Positions 34,184 to 42,981 of a stretch of DNA of 64,000 nucleotides are shown one piece after another. The position numbers and the translations under genes are program-made. The notes beneath the pieces are model-generated. The model was given only the letters and a program-made list of their open reading frames with translations. It was not told the origin of the DNA and did not search any database. Numbering within the stretch: the first letter of the stretch is position 1; each line of letters begins with the position of its first letter. Source of the stretch: JAFDWI01 sp964595905 (lineage in GTDB: Bacteria > Actinomycetota > Acidimicrobiia > Acidimicrobiales > Iamiaceae); assembly GCA_964595905.1 (NCBI GenBank), contig CAZQSU010000002.1:6580-70579 (forward strand), given 5' to 3'.

Positions 34184-35649
34184 GCGAGCCGACCATCGCA
34201 GGCGGCTCCGGCGCGGGAACCGACGCCACGGGCAACGACACCGCGGGACGGGTCTCGGTCGCGACCCTGACCATGATGGTGGTCGGCGGCATGGTCGGCG
34301 CCGGGGTCTTCTCGCTGCCCCGCCGGTTCGCCACCGAGACCGGCATCTGGGGCGCACTGATCGCCTGGGGGATCGCCGGCGGCGGCATGTTGATGCTCGC
34401 CTTCGTCTTCCAGGCGTTGGCGGTGCGCAAACCCGAGCTCGATTCGGGCGTCTACGCGTACGCGAAAGCTGGGTTCGGCGAGTACCTCGGGTTCTTCTCG
34501 GCGTTCGGCTACTGGACGAGCGCGTGCGTGGGCAACACCACCTACTGGATCCTCATCATGTCGACGCTGGGCGCGCTCATCCCCGCGTTCGGCGACGGCA
34601 ACACGCTCGCCGCCGTGCTGGTCTCCTCGGTCGGCGTGTGGCTGTTCGCCGCGTTGATCATGCGCGGCACCAAAGAAGCAGCGAACCTGAATCGGATCGT
34701 GACCATCGCCAAGGTCATCCCGATCCTCGTGTTCGTCCTGTTGTGCATCTTCACGCTCAAACTCGACGTGTTGCGCGACAACCTGTCCGGCGACGGGCTC
34801 GGGTCGCTGTTCGGGCAGGTGCGCGGCACCATGCTGGTGACGGTGTTCGTCTTTCTCGGCGTCGAAGGGGCGAGCGTGTATTCGCGCTACGCCCGCAAAC
34901 GCGCTGACGTCGGGCGGGCCACCGTGCTGGGGTTCCTGAGCGTCCTCGCGGTCTTCGCCTCGGTGACGATCGTGTCGTACGGGATCCTGCCCCGCGAACA
35001 GATCGCCGAGCTGCGTCAGCCCTCGATGGCCGGGGTGCTCGAGGCCGCGGTCGGCGGCTGGGGCGCCGTGCTGGTGAGCGTCGGGCTGATCGTGTCGGTG
35101 CTGGGCGCGTACCTCGCCTGGTCGCTGATGGCCGCCGAGGTGCTCTTCGTCGCCGCGAAGGACGACGACATGCCCCGCTTCCTCCGCAAGGTGAACGCGC
35201 ACGATGCGCCCACGAACGCGCTCATCGTGTCGTCGATCCTGGTGCAGATCATGCTGTTCGTGACGATGGCATCGGAGAACGCCTTCGACTTCACGCTCAA
35301 CATGACCAGCGCGCTCACGCTGATTCCCTTCGTGCTCGCCGCCGGGTACGCGCTCCGCCTCGCGATCACCGGCGAAGGGTACGAAACGGGCGCATCGCGG
35401 CGCGCCGCCGAATTGATCTTCGCCGCGATCGCGACGATCTACACACTGTTCCTGTTGTTCGCCGCCGGCCCGCGCTACATGCTGGTGTCGTTCGTCATCT
35501 ACGCGCCGGGCACGGTGCTGTTCGCGATGGCGCGGCGGGAACAGCACCGCAAGGTGTTCGCGGCCTCCGAATGGGCGATCTTCGCGGTCTCTGCGGTGCT
35601 GGCCGTCGTCGGCGTGATCGCCATCGCCGCAGGATGGATCACGATCTGA
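34180..35649 (+). CDS. arcD: arginine/ornithine antiporter-like amino acid permease
   Basis: The 489-residue APC-superfamily transporter opens with VATLTMMVVGGMVGAGVFSLPRRFA, the GxGxF-like helix 1 of basic amino acid antiporters. ELDSGVYAYAKAGFGEYLGFFSAFGYW, KEAANLNRIVTIAKVIPI and EGASVYSRYARKRADVG follow. ArcD-type proteins exchange arginine for ornithine. It lies two genes upstream of arginine deiminase, which supports this substrate. It overlaps NhaC at the start (ATGA) and the META lipoprotein at its end (TGATG). Confidence 0.83.
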   Translation: MSEPTIAGGSGAGTDATGNDTAGRVSVATLTMMVVGGMVGAGVFSLPRRFATETGIWGALIAWGIAGGGMLMLAFVFQALAVRKPELDSGVYAYAKAGFGEYLGFFSAFGYWTSACVGNTTYWILIMSTLGALIPAFGDGNTLAAVLVSSVGVWLFAALIMRGTKEAANLNRIVTIAKVIPILVFVLLCIFTLKLDVLRDNLSGDGLGSLFGQVRGTMLVTVFVFLGVEGASVYSRYARKRADVGRATVLGFLSVLAVFASVTIVSYGILPREQIAELRQPSMAGVLEAAVGGWGAVLVSVGLIVSVLGAYLAWSLMAAEVLFVAAKDDDMPRFLRKVNAHDAPTNALIVSSILVQIMLFVTMASENAFDFTLNMTSALTLIPFVLAAGYALRLAITGEGYETGASRRAAELIFAAIATIYTLFLLFAAGPRYMLVSFVIYAPGTVLFAMARREQHRKVFAASEWAIFAVSAVLAVVGVIAIAAGWITI

Positions 35650-36164
35650 TGACTCGAACCGCTCCACGCCCGAGGAGACGCCGTCGCGGCGTGTTCGCCC
35701 TGACGTGCTTGCTCGTGTTGACGTGCCTGAGTGCATCGTGCACCTGGAATCCAGATGTCGACAGTCGCAGTGCCACCCAGGGTCTGCCGAACACCAAGGT
35801 CGACCTGGTGGCCGATGCCTGGCGGCTCGATGCGGCGTCGAGCACGCCGAAGCTGGAGAGCGTGGCGGGAGCGGATGCGACCGAGCCGACGCTCGACTTC
35901 CACGCGGACGGCACGGTCTCGGGGCGGGGGCCGTGCAACACGTTCCGCGGCGACTTCGAGGTCGACGATGGCTCGGTGACGATCTCGAAGATCCAGATGA
36001 CGATGATGGCCTGCGAGCAAGCGGTGATGGACGACGAAACGGCCTTCCACGAGGCATTGTCGAAGGCGCGCGACGTGGAGTTCTCGGCCGACCACGACAC
36101 GCTCACCCTCACCGGACCCGACGGGACGCGGCTCGTCTTCGCGTCGTACGATCCCTACGAATGA
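35649..36164 (+). CDS. META (HslJ-like) domain lipoprotein
   Basis: The 171-residue lipoprotein has an Arg-rich n-region and lipobox SASC (Cys31). A META domain follows: AWRLDAASS, PTLDFHADGTVSGRGPCNTFRGDFEVDDGSV and TISKIQMTMMACEQAVMDDETAFHEAL, with the paired cysteines seen in HslJ. HslJ-like proteins relate to envelope stress or heat resistance in other bacteria. The ATG shares two bases with the ArcD stop (TGATG), placing it between transporter and arginine deiminase genes. Confidence 0.82.
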   Translation: MTRTAPRPRRRRRGVFALTCLLVLTCLSASCTWNPDVDSRSATQGLPNTKVDLVADAWRLDAASSTPKLESVAGADATEPTLDFHADGTVSGRGPCNTFRGDFEVDDGSVTISKIQMTMMACEQAVMDDETAFHEALSKARDVEFSADHDTLTLTGPDGTRLVFASYDPYE

Positions 36165-36260
36165 CCCGAACGGAGCCTCGTCCCGACCCGTCGTGGCGGC
36201 CGATCCGATCCACCTGAACGACCGGACCCGTCCGACCGTCCGCACCTCCCAGGAGCAGCC

Positions 36261-37505
36261 ATGACCACCGCATCCGATTACGGCGTCCATTCCGAGGTGG
36301 GCAAGTTGCGCAAGGTCCTGGTGTGCCTGCCGGGTCTGGCCCACGAGCGACTCACCCCGACCAACAGCGACGACTTGTTGTTCGACGACGTGCTCTGGGT
36401 GCAACAAGCCCGGCGTGACCACTTCGATTTCGCCGACAAGATGCGCGACCGGGGCGTCGAGGTCGTCGAGTTGCACGACGAGCTGGCGGCGACGATGGCC
36501 ATTCCCGAAGCCCGCTCGTGGCTGCTCGACCGCAAGATCGTCGCGAACGAGGTCGGGGTCGGACTGGTCGACGACACCCGGTCGTTCCTCGACGGTCTCG
36601 GCGACGCCGAGCTCGCCCGATTTCTCATCGGTGGCCTGTCGACCCGGGATCTGCCCGACGACTTCCGCTCGGGCTACCTGGCGCTCGCCCGCGAATCCCA
36701 CGGCATGCACGAATACCTCATGCCGCCCCTTCCCAACACGCTCTACACGCGGGACACGACGTGCTGGGTCTACGGCGGGGTGAGCTTCAACCCGCTGTTC
36801 TGGCCGGCCCGTCAGGACGAGACGTTGCTGATGAAGGCGATCTATCAGTTCCACCCCGACTATGTGGGGTCGAAGGTGTGGTGGGGTGACCCCGAGCGCT
36901 CGTGGGCGCAGGCCACCGTCGAGGGTGGCGACGTGGAAGTGCCCGGCAACGGCGTGGTGCTGATCGGGATGAGCGAGCGCACGTCGCGCCAGGGCATCAC
37001 CCAGTTGGCCAAGGCACTGTTCACCGGCGGCGGCGCCGAGAAGGTCATCGTCGCCGGCATGCCCAAGCTGCGCGCCGCGATGCACCTCGACACGGTGTTC
37101 ACGTTCGCCGACCGCGACGTGGCGACGGCGTATCCGGAAATCGTGGAGGGGATCCATCCCTTCACGCTCGTTCCCGGTGACGGACCAGGCGGCATCGACG
37201 TGATCGAAGAGACCCGTCCCTTCGTCGAGGTCGTGGCCGATGCGCTCGACATCGACGAACTGCGGATCGTCGAGACCGGCGGGTCGATCTACGACTCGGA
37301 GCGCCAGCAGTGGGACTCCGGCAACAACCTGGTCGCGGTCTCTCCGGGCGTGGTGGTGGCCTACGACCGCAACACCCACACCAACTCGCTACTGCGCAAG
37401 GCGGGGGTCGAGGTGATCGAGATCGTGGGCGCCGAGCTGGGCCGCGGCCGGGGCGGCGGTCACTGCATGACCTGCCCCCTCATCCGCGACCCCCTCCCCA
37501 CCTGA
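36261..37505 (+). CDS. arcA: arginine deiminase
   Basis: The 414-residue enzyme hydrolyses arginine to citrulline and ammonia. It shows GKLRKVLVCLPG, LMPPLPNTLYTRDTTCW, EGGDVEVPGNGVVLIG and the C-terminal GGHCMTCP with catalytic Cys402, plus DTVFTFADRD. All are diagnostic ADI motifs. Ornithine carbamoyltransferase and carbamate kinase genes are not nearby, so the full ADI energy pathway is not encoded here. A GGAG lies before the ATG. A strong hairpin follows the stop. Confidence 0.94.
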   Translation: MTTASDYGVHSEVGKLRKVLVCLPGLAHERLTPTNSDDLLFDDVLWVQQARRDHFDFADKMRDRGVEVVELHDELAATMAIPEARSWLLDRKIVANEVGVGLVDDTRSFLDGLGDAELARFLIGGLSTRDLPDDFRSGYLALARESHGMHEYLMPPLPNTLYTRDTTCWVYGGVSFNPLFWPARQDETLLMKAIYQFHPDYVGSKVWWGDPERSWAQATVEGGDVEVPGNGVVLIGMSERTSRQGITQLAKALFTGGGAEKVIVAGMPKLRAAMHLDTVFTFADRDVATAYPEIVEGIHPFTLVPGDGPGGIDVIEETRPFVEVVADALDIDELRIVETGGSIYDSERQQWDSGNNLVAVSPGVVVAYDRNTHTNSLLRKAGVEVIEIVGAELGRGRGGGHCMTCPLIRDPLPT

Positions 37506-37507
37506 AC

Positions 37508-37534
37508 CACACGAACTCCGGGGGAGTTCGTGTG
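37508..37534. terminator. perfect hairpin between convergent arcA and nhaA
   Basis: CACACGAACTCC pairs with GGAGTTCGTGTG around GGG, a 12-bp perfect stem directly after the arcA stop. It lies between the convergent ends of arcA and nhaA and can terminate both. No long T-run is present on either side. Confidence 0.75.
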
Positions 37535-37543
37535 ATGGTGGAG

Positions 37544-38827
37544 CTATGCGGGCGAACTCGGATTCGAGGTCGCAGGCGCACCGCCCGCACCGTCGCATCC
37601 CCGACCGACGCCGCGGCGACGTCCCACCACCATGAACGCCACCACACCGAGGATCGCGGCGGTGACCGAACCGGCGAGAATTCCCTGTTTGGCGGCATCG
37701 GCCAACGCGAGAGCCTCTGGCCCGGTGAAGGCCAGGTCGGTGATGAACAGCGACATCGTGAAGCCGATCCCGGCGAGCAGCGCCGCACCCACCACGTGCG
37801 GCCACGTCAGTCCGGCCGGAAGCTGCGCCGCGCGTGACCGAACCGCCAGCCACGCCGCAGCGGTGACGCCCACACCCTTGCCGACGACCAGACCGACCGC
37901 GACCCCGAGTACGACCCGCCCGGCGTCGGGTGCGTCGGACGCGGTCAGCACCACCCCGGCGTTCGCGAGCGCGAACACCGGAATGACCACGAAGCTGCTC
38001 CACGGATGCAGTCGATCGAGCAGCAGCCCGACGGGAGACCACACGTCGGCGGGGCGTCGCACCTGCATCGGCGTGCAGAATGCGATCGCGACCCCGGCGA
38101 TCGTCGCGTGCACCCCCGACTGCCAGGTCGCGAACCAGACCGGCACTCCCAGGAGCACATAGCACCAGATCCGCTGGAGCCCGACGATCCGCAGGCCGAT
38201 CATCGCCACGATGCCCGCGACCGCAGCGGCCAACCAGCCCCACTGGATGCCCCCGGCATAGAACACGGCGATGACCACGATCGAACCGAGATCGTCGACG
38301 ATGGCCAGGGTCAACAGGAACACGCGTATCGGCCGCGGCACGCGAGGGCCGAGGATCGCCATGAGCCCGACGACGAACGCGATGTCGGTCGCCATGGGGA
38401 TCCCCCATCCGTGCCCGGCGGCGGTGTCGTGGGTCAGCGCGACATACGACACGGCGGGCACGATCATCCCGCCGAGCGCCGCCACGACCGGCAGTCGGGC
38501 GAAGCGTCGATCGGCGAGGCTCCCCTGGACCCATTCGAGTTTGATCTCGAGACCGACGACGAAGAAGAACACCGCCATCAGCCCGTCGTTCACGAACTCG
38601 TGCAGGGTCATGCCGCCGAGCCGGCCGGCCCAGTCCAGGTTCGGGCTCGCCGACCACACGTCGAGATAGGTCGCTTCGCCACCGATGTTGACCCACCCGA
38701 GTGCCGCCACGGTGGCAGCCAGCAGCAGGATCCCCGACGCGGCCTCGATCGCGAGGAACCGCTGGAGCGGCGCGATCAGATACCGCTGCAGGCGCGGCGG
38801 GGCGAGGGGTGCGTCCGGGCCGGTCAC
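37544..38827 (-). CDS. nhaA: Na+/H+ antiporter NhaA
   Basis: The 427-residue antiporter has twelve predicted helices and strong NhaA motifs: AIEAASGILLLAATVAAL, NDGLMAVFFFVVGLEIKLE, GWGIPMATDIAFVVG, the paired aspartates in TLAIVDDLGSIVVIA and GVHATIAGVAIAF. The two aspartates form the ion-binding site in characterised NhaA. The GTG start at 38827 overlaps the stop of the upstream ATPase-domain regulator as GTGA, so it should be translated together with that gene. Confidence 0.93.
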   Translation of the reverse strand: MTGPDAPLAPPRLQRYLIAPLQRFLAIEAASGILLLAATVAALGWVNIGGEATYLDVWSASPNLDWAGRLGGMTLHEFVNDGLMAVFFFVVGLEIKLEWVQGSLADRRFARLPVVAALGGMIVPAVSYVALTHDTAAGHGWGIPMATDIAFVVGLMAILGPRVPRPIRVFLLTLAIVDDLGSIVVIAVFYAGGIQWGWLAAAVAGIVAMIGLRIVGLQRIWCYVLLGVPVWFATWQSGVHATIAGVAIAFCTPMQVRRPADVWSPVGLLLDRLHPWSSFVVIPVFALANAGVVLTASDAPDAGRVVLGVAVGLVVGKGVGVTAAAWLAVRSRAAQLPAGLTWPHVVGAALLAGIGFTMSLFITDLAFTGPEALALADAAKQGILAGSVTAAILGVVAFMVVGRRRGVGRGCDGAGGAPATSNPSSPA

Positions 38828-39363
38828 GTGCCGGAGCGACGTTCGCCGCGGTCGGCGACGAACACGGTCGCGCGGGTCCCGCCCGAATCGCTTTCATAGT
38901 CGACCTTGTCGGCCAGGTACTGGATCAGCGGAATGCCGAGGCCGCGTTCGTGGATCAGCCGGTCGGGATCTTCGACCGGCGGGTGCAGCTCGTCGGTGGC
39001 GTCGAGTCCGGGACCCGAGTCGGAGACGACGAGGGTGACGCCCGAGGCATCGGCACGACAGGTCACCTCGACCGGCGCGGAACCCTCCGGTCTGACCGGA
39101 CCCGAGGCCACCCGGAGGGTGTCGTGTTCGACGGGTCGGATCCGGGACGGGTCCTCCGCGCGCATCCGGGCGCTGCGCCAGTTCGCCTCCATCGCATTCG
39201 CGAACAGCTCGGTCGCCACCAACTTGAGGTCGGCCACCCGCGAGTCGGCCAGGCTCGGAACGGCGCCGGCGGTCGCCGCGACCACGACACGAACGAGAGC
39301 AAGGTACCGGGGATCCGATGGCAACGTGAGTTCGACGACCGCAGCGGGAGCGTCAGAAGCCAT
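38824..39363 (-). CDS. RsbW-like serine kinase / anti-sigma regulatory ATPase
   Basis: The 179-residue protein has the HATPase fold of RsbW/SpoIIAB anti-sigma kinases. It shows DLKLVATELFANAMEANW (N box), VVSDSGPGLDA (G1) and HERGLGIPLIQYLADKVDYES (G2), with GGTRATVFV at the end. It should bind ATP and phosphorylate an anti-anti-sigma protein, most likely the STAS gene seven bases upstream. No sigma factor of the SigB/SigF type is adjacent. Its stop overlaps the NhaA start. Confidence 0.85.
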   Translation of the reverse strand: MASDAPAAVVELTLPSDPRYLALVRVVVAATAGAVPSLADSRVADLKLVATELFANAMEANWRSARMRAEDPSRIRPVEHDTLRVASGPVRPEGSAPVEVTCRADASGVTLVVSDSGPGLDATDELHPPVEDPDRLIHERGLGIPLIQYLADKVDYESDSGGTRATVFVADRGERRSGT

Positions 39364-39370
39364 CGTCCAC

Positions 39371-39757
39371 TCAGCGCTCCGCGGGTGACGGGATGGATTC
39401 GTCGATCGTGAAGATCGTGTCGAGTTCGGTGATGGCGAACAGGTTCCGTACCGGCCCCGGCGGGACGATCAGCGTGAGCTCGCCGTCGACGCTGCTCAGG
39501 CGTCGTCGAGCGCCGACGAGAACCCCGAGACCGGTGGAGTCGACGAAGTCGACACGGGAGAAATCGACCACGAGGCTCCGGCAGCCTCCGTTGATCACCT
39601 CGACGAGACGGGAACGCAGCTGGGGCGAAGTGGCCATGTCGATCTCACCGTCGACCTCGACGATCGTCGACTCTCCGAACGGGCCGTCGATGCGGCCACC
39701 ATGTCCGCCGCCGTTTCGGGTGCCATTTCGGCTGCTGATAATGAGGGAAAGTTCCAT
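39371..39757 (-). CDS. STAS-domain anti-anti-sigma factor (RsbV-like)
   Basis: The 128-residue protein is a STAS domain with EVDGEIDMATSPQLRSRL, SLVVDFSRVDFVDSTGLGVLVGARRR and RNLFAITELDTIFTIDES. The Ser in FVDSTGLG is the expected phosphorylation site. Such proteins bind an RsbW kinase and release the sigma factor when dephosphorylated. It is the first gene of a unit with the RsbW-like kinase and NhaA. An N-terminal Gly/Arg-rich extension of about 25 residues is unusual. Confidence 0.87.
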   Translation of the reverse strand: MELSLIISSRNGTRNGGGHGGRIDGPFGESTIVEVDGEIDMATSPQLRSRLVEVINGGCRSLVVDFSRVDFVDSTGLGVLVGARRRLSSVDGELTLIVPPGPVRNLFAITELDTIFTIDESIPSPAER

Positions 39758-39865
39758 CGAGACTGCTCCGCGGGGCGCCGGTGAACCCGGAGCGGAGCCT
39801 ACTCTGCGAGGGGTCCACCGCGATCAGACCCCAGCCGTTTCCCCGTCGACCAGGACCGACCCTCC

Positions 39866-42220
39866 GTGCCTCCACCATCGGCATCCGACCGATTCGCTCC
39901 CACCCTGCTGGAACTCGAGACCCGGCTCGGGGCGTTCACCGACGCGGGCGACGATCCAGCCGACCCGAAGCGTCAACCGCTGATCCACCGCGCGATCGAA
40001 CCGGAACGACCCCCGCGCTTTGCCGACCACGAGCCTGCGATCGACCCGGTGGTCCGTCGTCGACTCGGCGTCGAACGACTCTGGAGCCACCAGGTCGACG
40101 CACTCGACGCCGTCCTCGCCGGGCGCTCCACGATCCTCACGACCGGCACCGCGTCGGGCAAGTCGTTGGTCTCGCAGGCCGCGATCGGCAACGCCTGCGC
40201 CGGCACGCGCCCGGCGAGCGCGCTGTTCCTGCATCCGACCAAGGCGCTCGGCCACGATCAGCTCCGCGCACTCGACGCGCTCGGACTCCCGGGCGTGGTC
40301 GCCGCGGCCTACGACGGTGACTCGTCCGACACCGAACGCACCTGGGTTCGCCGCCACGCCAACGTCGTGTTCACCAACCCCGACATGCTGCACGTCGGCA
40401 TCCTCCCCCGCCACGGGCAGTGGTCGACGTTCCTGCGTCGACTCCGTTACGTCGTGGTCGACGAGGCCCATGCGCTGCGCGGCATCTTCGGCGGCCACGT
40501 CGCGCACGTGCTCCGACGGCTCCGACGCCAGTGTGCCCAGCTCGGTTCCGATCCGGTGTTCGTCCTCGCATCGGCCACCGTCGACGACCCGGTCGGCCTG
40601 GCGACGACCCTGACCGGCATCGACGGGATCGTGCTCGTCGACGCCGACGGATCGCCTCGCGGCGAGCGCCTGATCGCCCAGGTGAACCCCCCGTTGCTCG
40701 ACGCGGAGACCGGTGCACGGGTCTCCGCGCATCGGGTCACCGCCACGGTCGCGGCCGGGCTGATCTCCCAGGGCAACCGGACGATCGTGTTCTGCCGTTC
40801 CCGACACAGTACCGAGACCATCACCGCGGCCGTCCAGCGCATCGTCGGCAGCGACCTCGCCGGCCGCGTGCAGTCGTACCGGGCCGGCTACCTCAGCAGC
40901 GAACGGCGTGAGATCGAGGCCGACCTGGCCGCCGGTCGGCTGCTGGGTGTGGTCGCCACCAACGCCCTGGAGCTCGGCGTCGACATCGGCGGACTCGACG
41001 CCTGCGTCGTCCACACCTTTCCGGGCACGGTGTCGTCGTTCCGACAGCAGATCGGCCGTGCGGGCCGGTCCCGGGAGCCGTCGCTCGCCGTCCTGGTCGC
41101 CGGGACCGACCAGCTCGACCAGTACCTGATGTCCCATCCCGACGAATTGCTCACCCGCGCGCCCGAGCCCGTGGTGGTGAACCCGTCGAACGCGAACGTG
41201 CTGGACCCCCAGATCGAGTGTGCCGCGGCCGAGTCACCGCTCACCGCTGCCGACGGCGACTACTGGGACACCGATCTCGATGATGCTGTCCGTCGCGGCG
41301 TGCTCGGCGACCGCCTACGGGTCCAACTGGTCGCCACCGGCGACGGGACCACCGAACGCCGCGTGGTCTTCGCCGGCCACGGGCACCCGGCGCCGCAGGT
41401 CTCGCTGCGGTCCGGGTCGGGACGCGAGATCAGGATCGTGGACGCCGCCGGCACCCTGATCGGCACCGTCGACGCCGCCAGGGCGACGAGCTCACTGTAT
41501 CCGGGTGCGAGCTACCTGCACCGCACCGAACCGTACCGGGTGGTCGAACTCGACTTCGACACCGGCGACGCGCTCGTCGAGCCCGACGACGGCACGACCA
41601 CGACGCGCGCCGATTCGGCGACCCATCTCGAGGTGCTCGGGTCCGACGACGAGCGACGCTTCGGCGATGTCGAGGTCACCCTCGGCGCCGTCGCGGTGCG
41701 TCGGGAGATCACCGGATACACCCGGCTCGACATCGCCACCCAGACCGTGGTCGATCGCGTGAGCTTGACGCTGCCACCCGAATCGCTGGTCACGCGCGCG
41801 GTGCGCTACGTCTTCGGTGCCGACGTGATCGCCGCAACCGAGCTCGGACCCGAGCAGCTCCCCGGGGCCCTGCACGCACTCGAACATGCCATGATCGCGA
41901 TGCTCCCGTTGTTCGCGATCTGTGACCGGTGGGACGTCGGTGGCATCTCGACGCCGTGGCATCCCGACACCGGAGCAGCCACGATCGCCGTCTACGACGG
42001 CTATGCGGGAGGCGCCGGGATCGCCGAGTTGGGCTTCGCCACCGTGAAGCGACATCTGGCGACGACACTCGACATGCTCGAAACGTGCCCGTGCCGACAC
42101 GGTTGCCCGTCGTGTGTGCAGTCGCCGAAATGCGGCAACGGCAACGAGCCCCTCGACAAGTCGGGCGCCGTCACCCTGGGCCGGGTCGCCACCGCCGGCA
42201 TCCGCGGGACGGACGGCTGA
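39866..42220 (+). CDS. DEAD/DEAH helicase with DUF1998-type zinc motif (MrfA-like)
   Basis: The 784-residue superfamily 2 helicase shows Walker A GTASGKS (94-100), DEAH (199-202), FVLASATV, VVATNALELGVDIGGLDA and RQQIGRAGRS. The C-terminal domain ends in the four-cysteine cluster at 741-750 plus 756 (CPCRHGCPSCVQSPKCG), the mark of the MrfA-type helicases that act in DNA damage repair. GTG 39866 is the start. It is convergent with the Tad locus. A repeat-rich 75 bases follows the stop. Confidence 0.9.
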   Translation: MPPPSASDRFAPTLLELETRLGAFTDAGDDPADPKRQPLIHRAIEPERPPRFADHEPAIDPVVRRRLGVERLWSHQVDALDAVLAGRSTILTTGTASGKSLVSQAAIGNACAGTRPASALFLHPTKALGHDQLRALDALGLPGVVAAAYDGDSSDTERTWVRRHANVVFTNPDMLHVGILPRHGQWSTFLRRLRYVVVDEAHALRGIFGGHVAHVLRRLRRQCAQLGSDPVFVLASATVDDPVGLATTLTGIDGIVLVDADGSPRGERLIAQVNPPLLDAETGARVSAHRVTATVAAGLISQGNRTIVFCRSRHSTETITAAVQRIVGSDLAGRVQSYRAGYLSSERREIEADLAAGRLLGVVATNALELGVDIGGLDACVVHTFPGTVSSFRQQIGRAGRSREPSLAVLVAGTDQLDQYLMSHPDELLTRAPEPVVVNPSNANVLDPQIECAAAESPLTAADGDYWDTDLDDAVRRGVLGDRLRVQLVATGDGTTERRVVFAGHGHPAPQVSLRSGSGREIRIVDAAGTLIGTVDAARATSSLYPGASYLHRTEPYRVVELDFDTGDALVEPDDGTTTTRADSATHLEVLGSDDERRFGDVEVTLGAVAVRREITGYTRLDIATQTVVDRVSLTLPPESLVTRAVRYVFGADVIAATELGPEQLPGALHALEHAMIAMLPLFAICDRWDVGGISTPWHPDTGAATIAVYDGYAGGAGIAELGFATVKRHLATTLDMLETCPCRHGCPSCVQSPKCGNGNEPLDKSGAVTLGRVATAGIRGTDG

Positions 42221-42298
42221 TCCCCCGCTCCGGTGGTCACCCCACCCGGTCGTCACCTGGCAGGTCGTCACCTGGCCGGTCGTCATCCAGCGTGATCG
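42221..42298. repeat. short imperfect direct repeats after the helicase gene
   Basis: A 14-16 base unit, GGTCGTCACCTGGC-like, is repeated about four times with drift between the helicase stop and the TadE-like stop (for example GGTCGTCACCTGG twice). It appears noncoding. It may be a low-complexity spacer or a weak terminator. Confidence 0.4.
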
Positions 42299-42709
42299 TC
42301 ACCCAGCACGATCGGATTCGACCGCCATCGTGGACGACGCCTCCAGACGCACTTCGGTCCAGCCGGGACCCGGGAGCAGACGCACCACCCGGGTGACGTG
42401 CACGGTCACCAGCCGGGGCGACCCGGCGACGACCTCGGTGGCCACCGACCAGGGTGAGCCGTCCGCGGTGGCACCGATCGCCTGCCGGGCGGCGACCGGC
42501 CGAGGATCCACCGACGCCGCTCGGGCGCCGGCCCGCGCCGCGTCGACCGTGGCGACCTGCAGGGAGGCGACCCGGGCCACCTCGACCATGCCGACGAGCA
42601 ACAGCGCCAGCACCGGCACGACGAGCGCGAACTCGATCGTCGCCTGACCCCGCTCCGCGTCGCCGCGCCCGGTCACGGCACCTCGGCGGCGACGCCCGAA
42701 CGGGCTCAC
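42299..42709 (-). CDS. TadE-like pilus assembly protein
   Basis: The 136-residue protein has the TadE signature: RGQATIEFALVVPVLALLLVGMVEVARVASLQVATVDAARAGARAAS, a hydrophobic helix after a processed G-Q or R-G. Beta-rich residues follow. TadE proteins are minor pseudopilins of the Tad pilus. The GTG at 42709 overlaps the pilin gene stop as GTGA, so it is translated with it. A later GTG at 42676 is also possible. Confidence 0.85.
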   Translation of the reverse strand: MSPFGRRRRGAVTGRGDAERGQATIEFALVVPVLALLLVGMVEVARVASLQVATVDAARAGARAASVDPRPVAARQAIGATADGSPWSVATEVVAGSPRLVTVHVTRVVRLLPGPGWTEVRLEASSTMAVESDRAG

Positions 42710-42924
42710 GTGACCTTGCCGATCACCTGATCGAACACCTTGTCGAAGAGTTCGCCGATCTTGCCCGACTGCGCGGCCCACGCCACGAGCAACAGCGCCA
42801 GGGTCGCGGCCGCCAGCAGGACGAGCGCGTACTCCGCCGTCGTCTGACCGCGGTCGTCGGGAGGGAAACGGAGGTACAGGTACACCCGGAAGGTGACCGT
42901 TCGTATGAAGGTGACCGTTCGCAT
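42706..42924 (-). CDS. DUF4244-type small pilin
   Basis: The 72-residue protein has a basic start, then RGQTTAEYALVLLAAATLALLLVAWAAQSGKIGELFDKVFDQVIGKV, the pattern of actinobacterial DUF4244 pilins that assemble into Tad/Flp-like fibres after prepilin cleavage near DDRGQ. Its first twelve residues are a duplicated hexapeptide (MRTVTF, IRTVTF), from an 18-bp tandem duplication. The gene lies between TadC and TadE in the usual order. Confidence 0.85.
   Translation of the reverse strand: MRTVTFIRTVTFRVYLYLRFPPDDRGQTTAEYALVLLAAATLALLLVAWAAQSGKIGELFDKVFDQVIGKVT
42889..42924 (-). repeat. 18-bp tandem duplication in pilin start
   Basis: Two 18-bp units, differing at one base, run back-to-back at 42889-42906 and 42907-42924 and include the start codon region. 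They encode MRTVTF and IRTVTF. The duplicate could offer alternative starts or be a recent slip. Confidence 0.75.
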
Positions 42925-42981
42925 GAAATGGTCTCGCTTTCGTTCGTCGAGGATCGTTCGAGGGGCACCGGGCCCCGAGCG

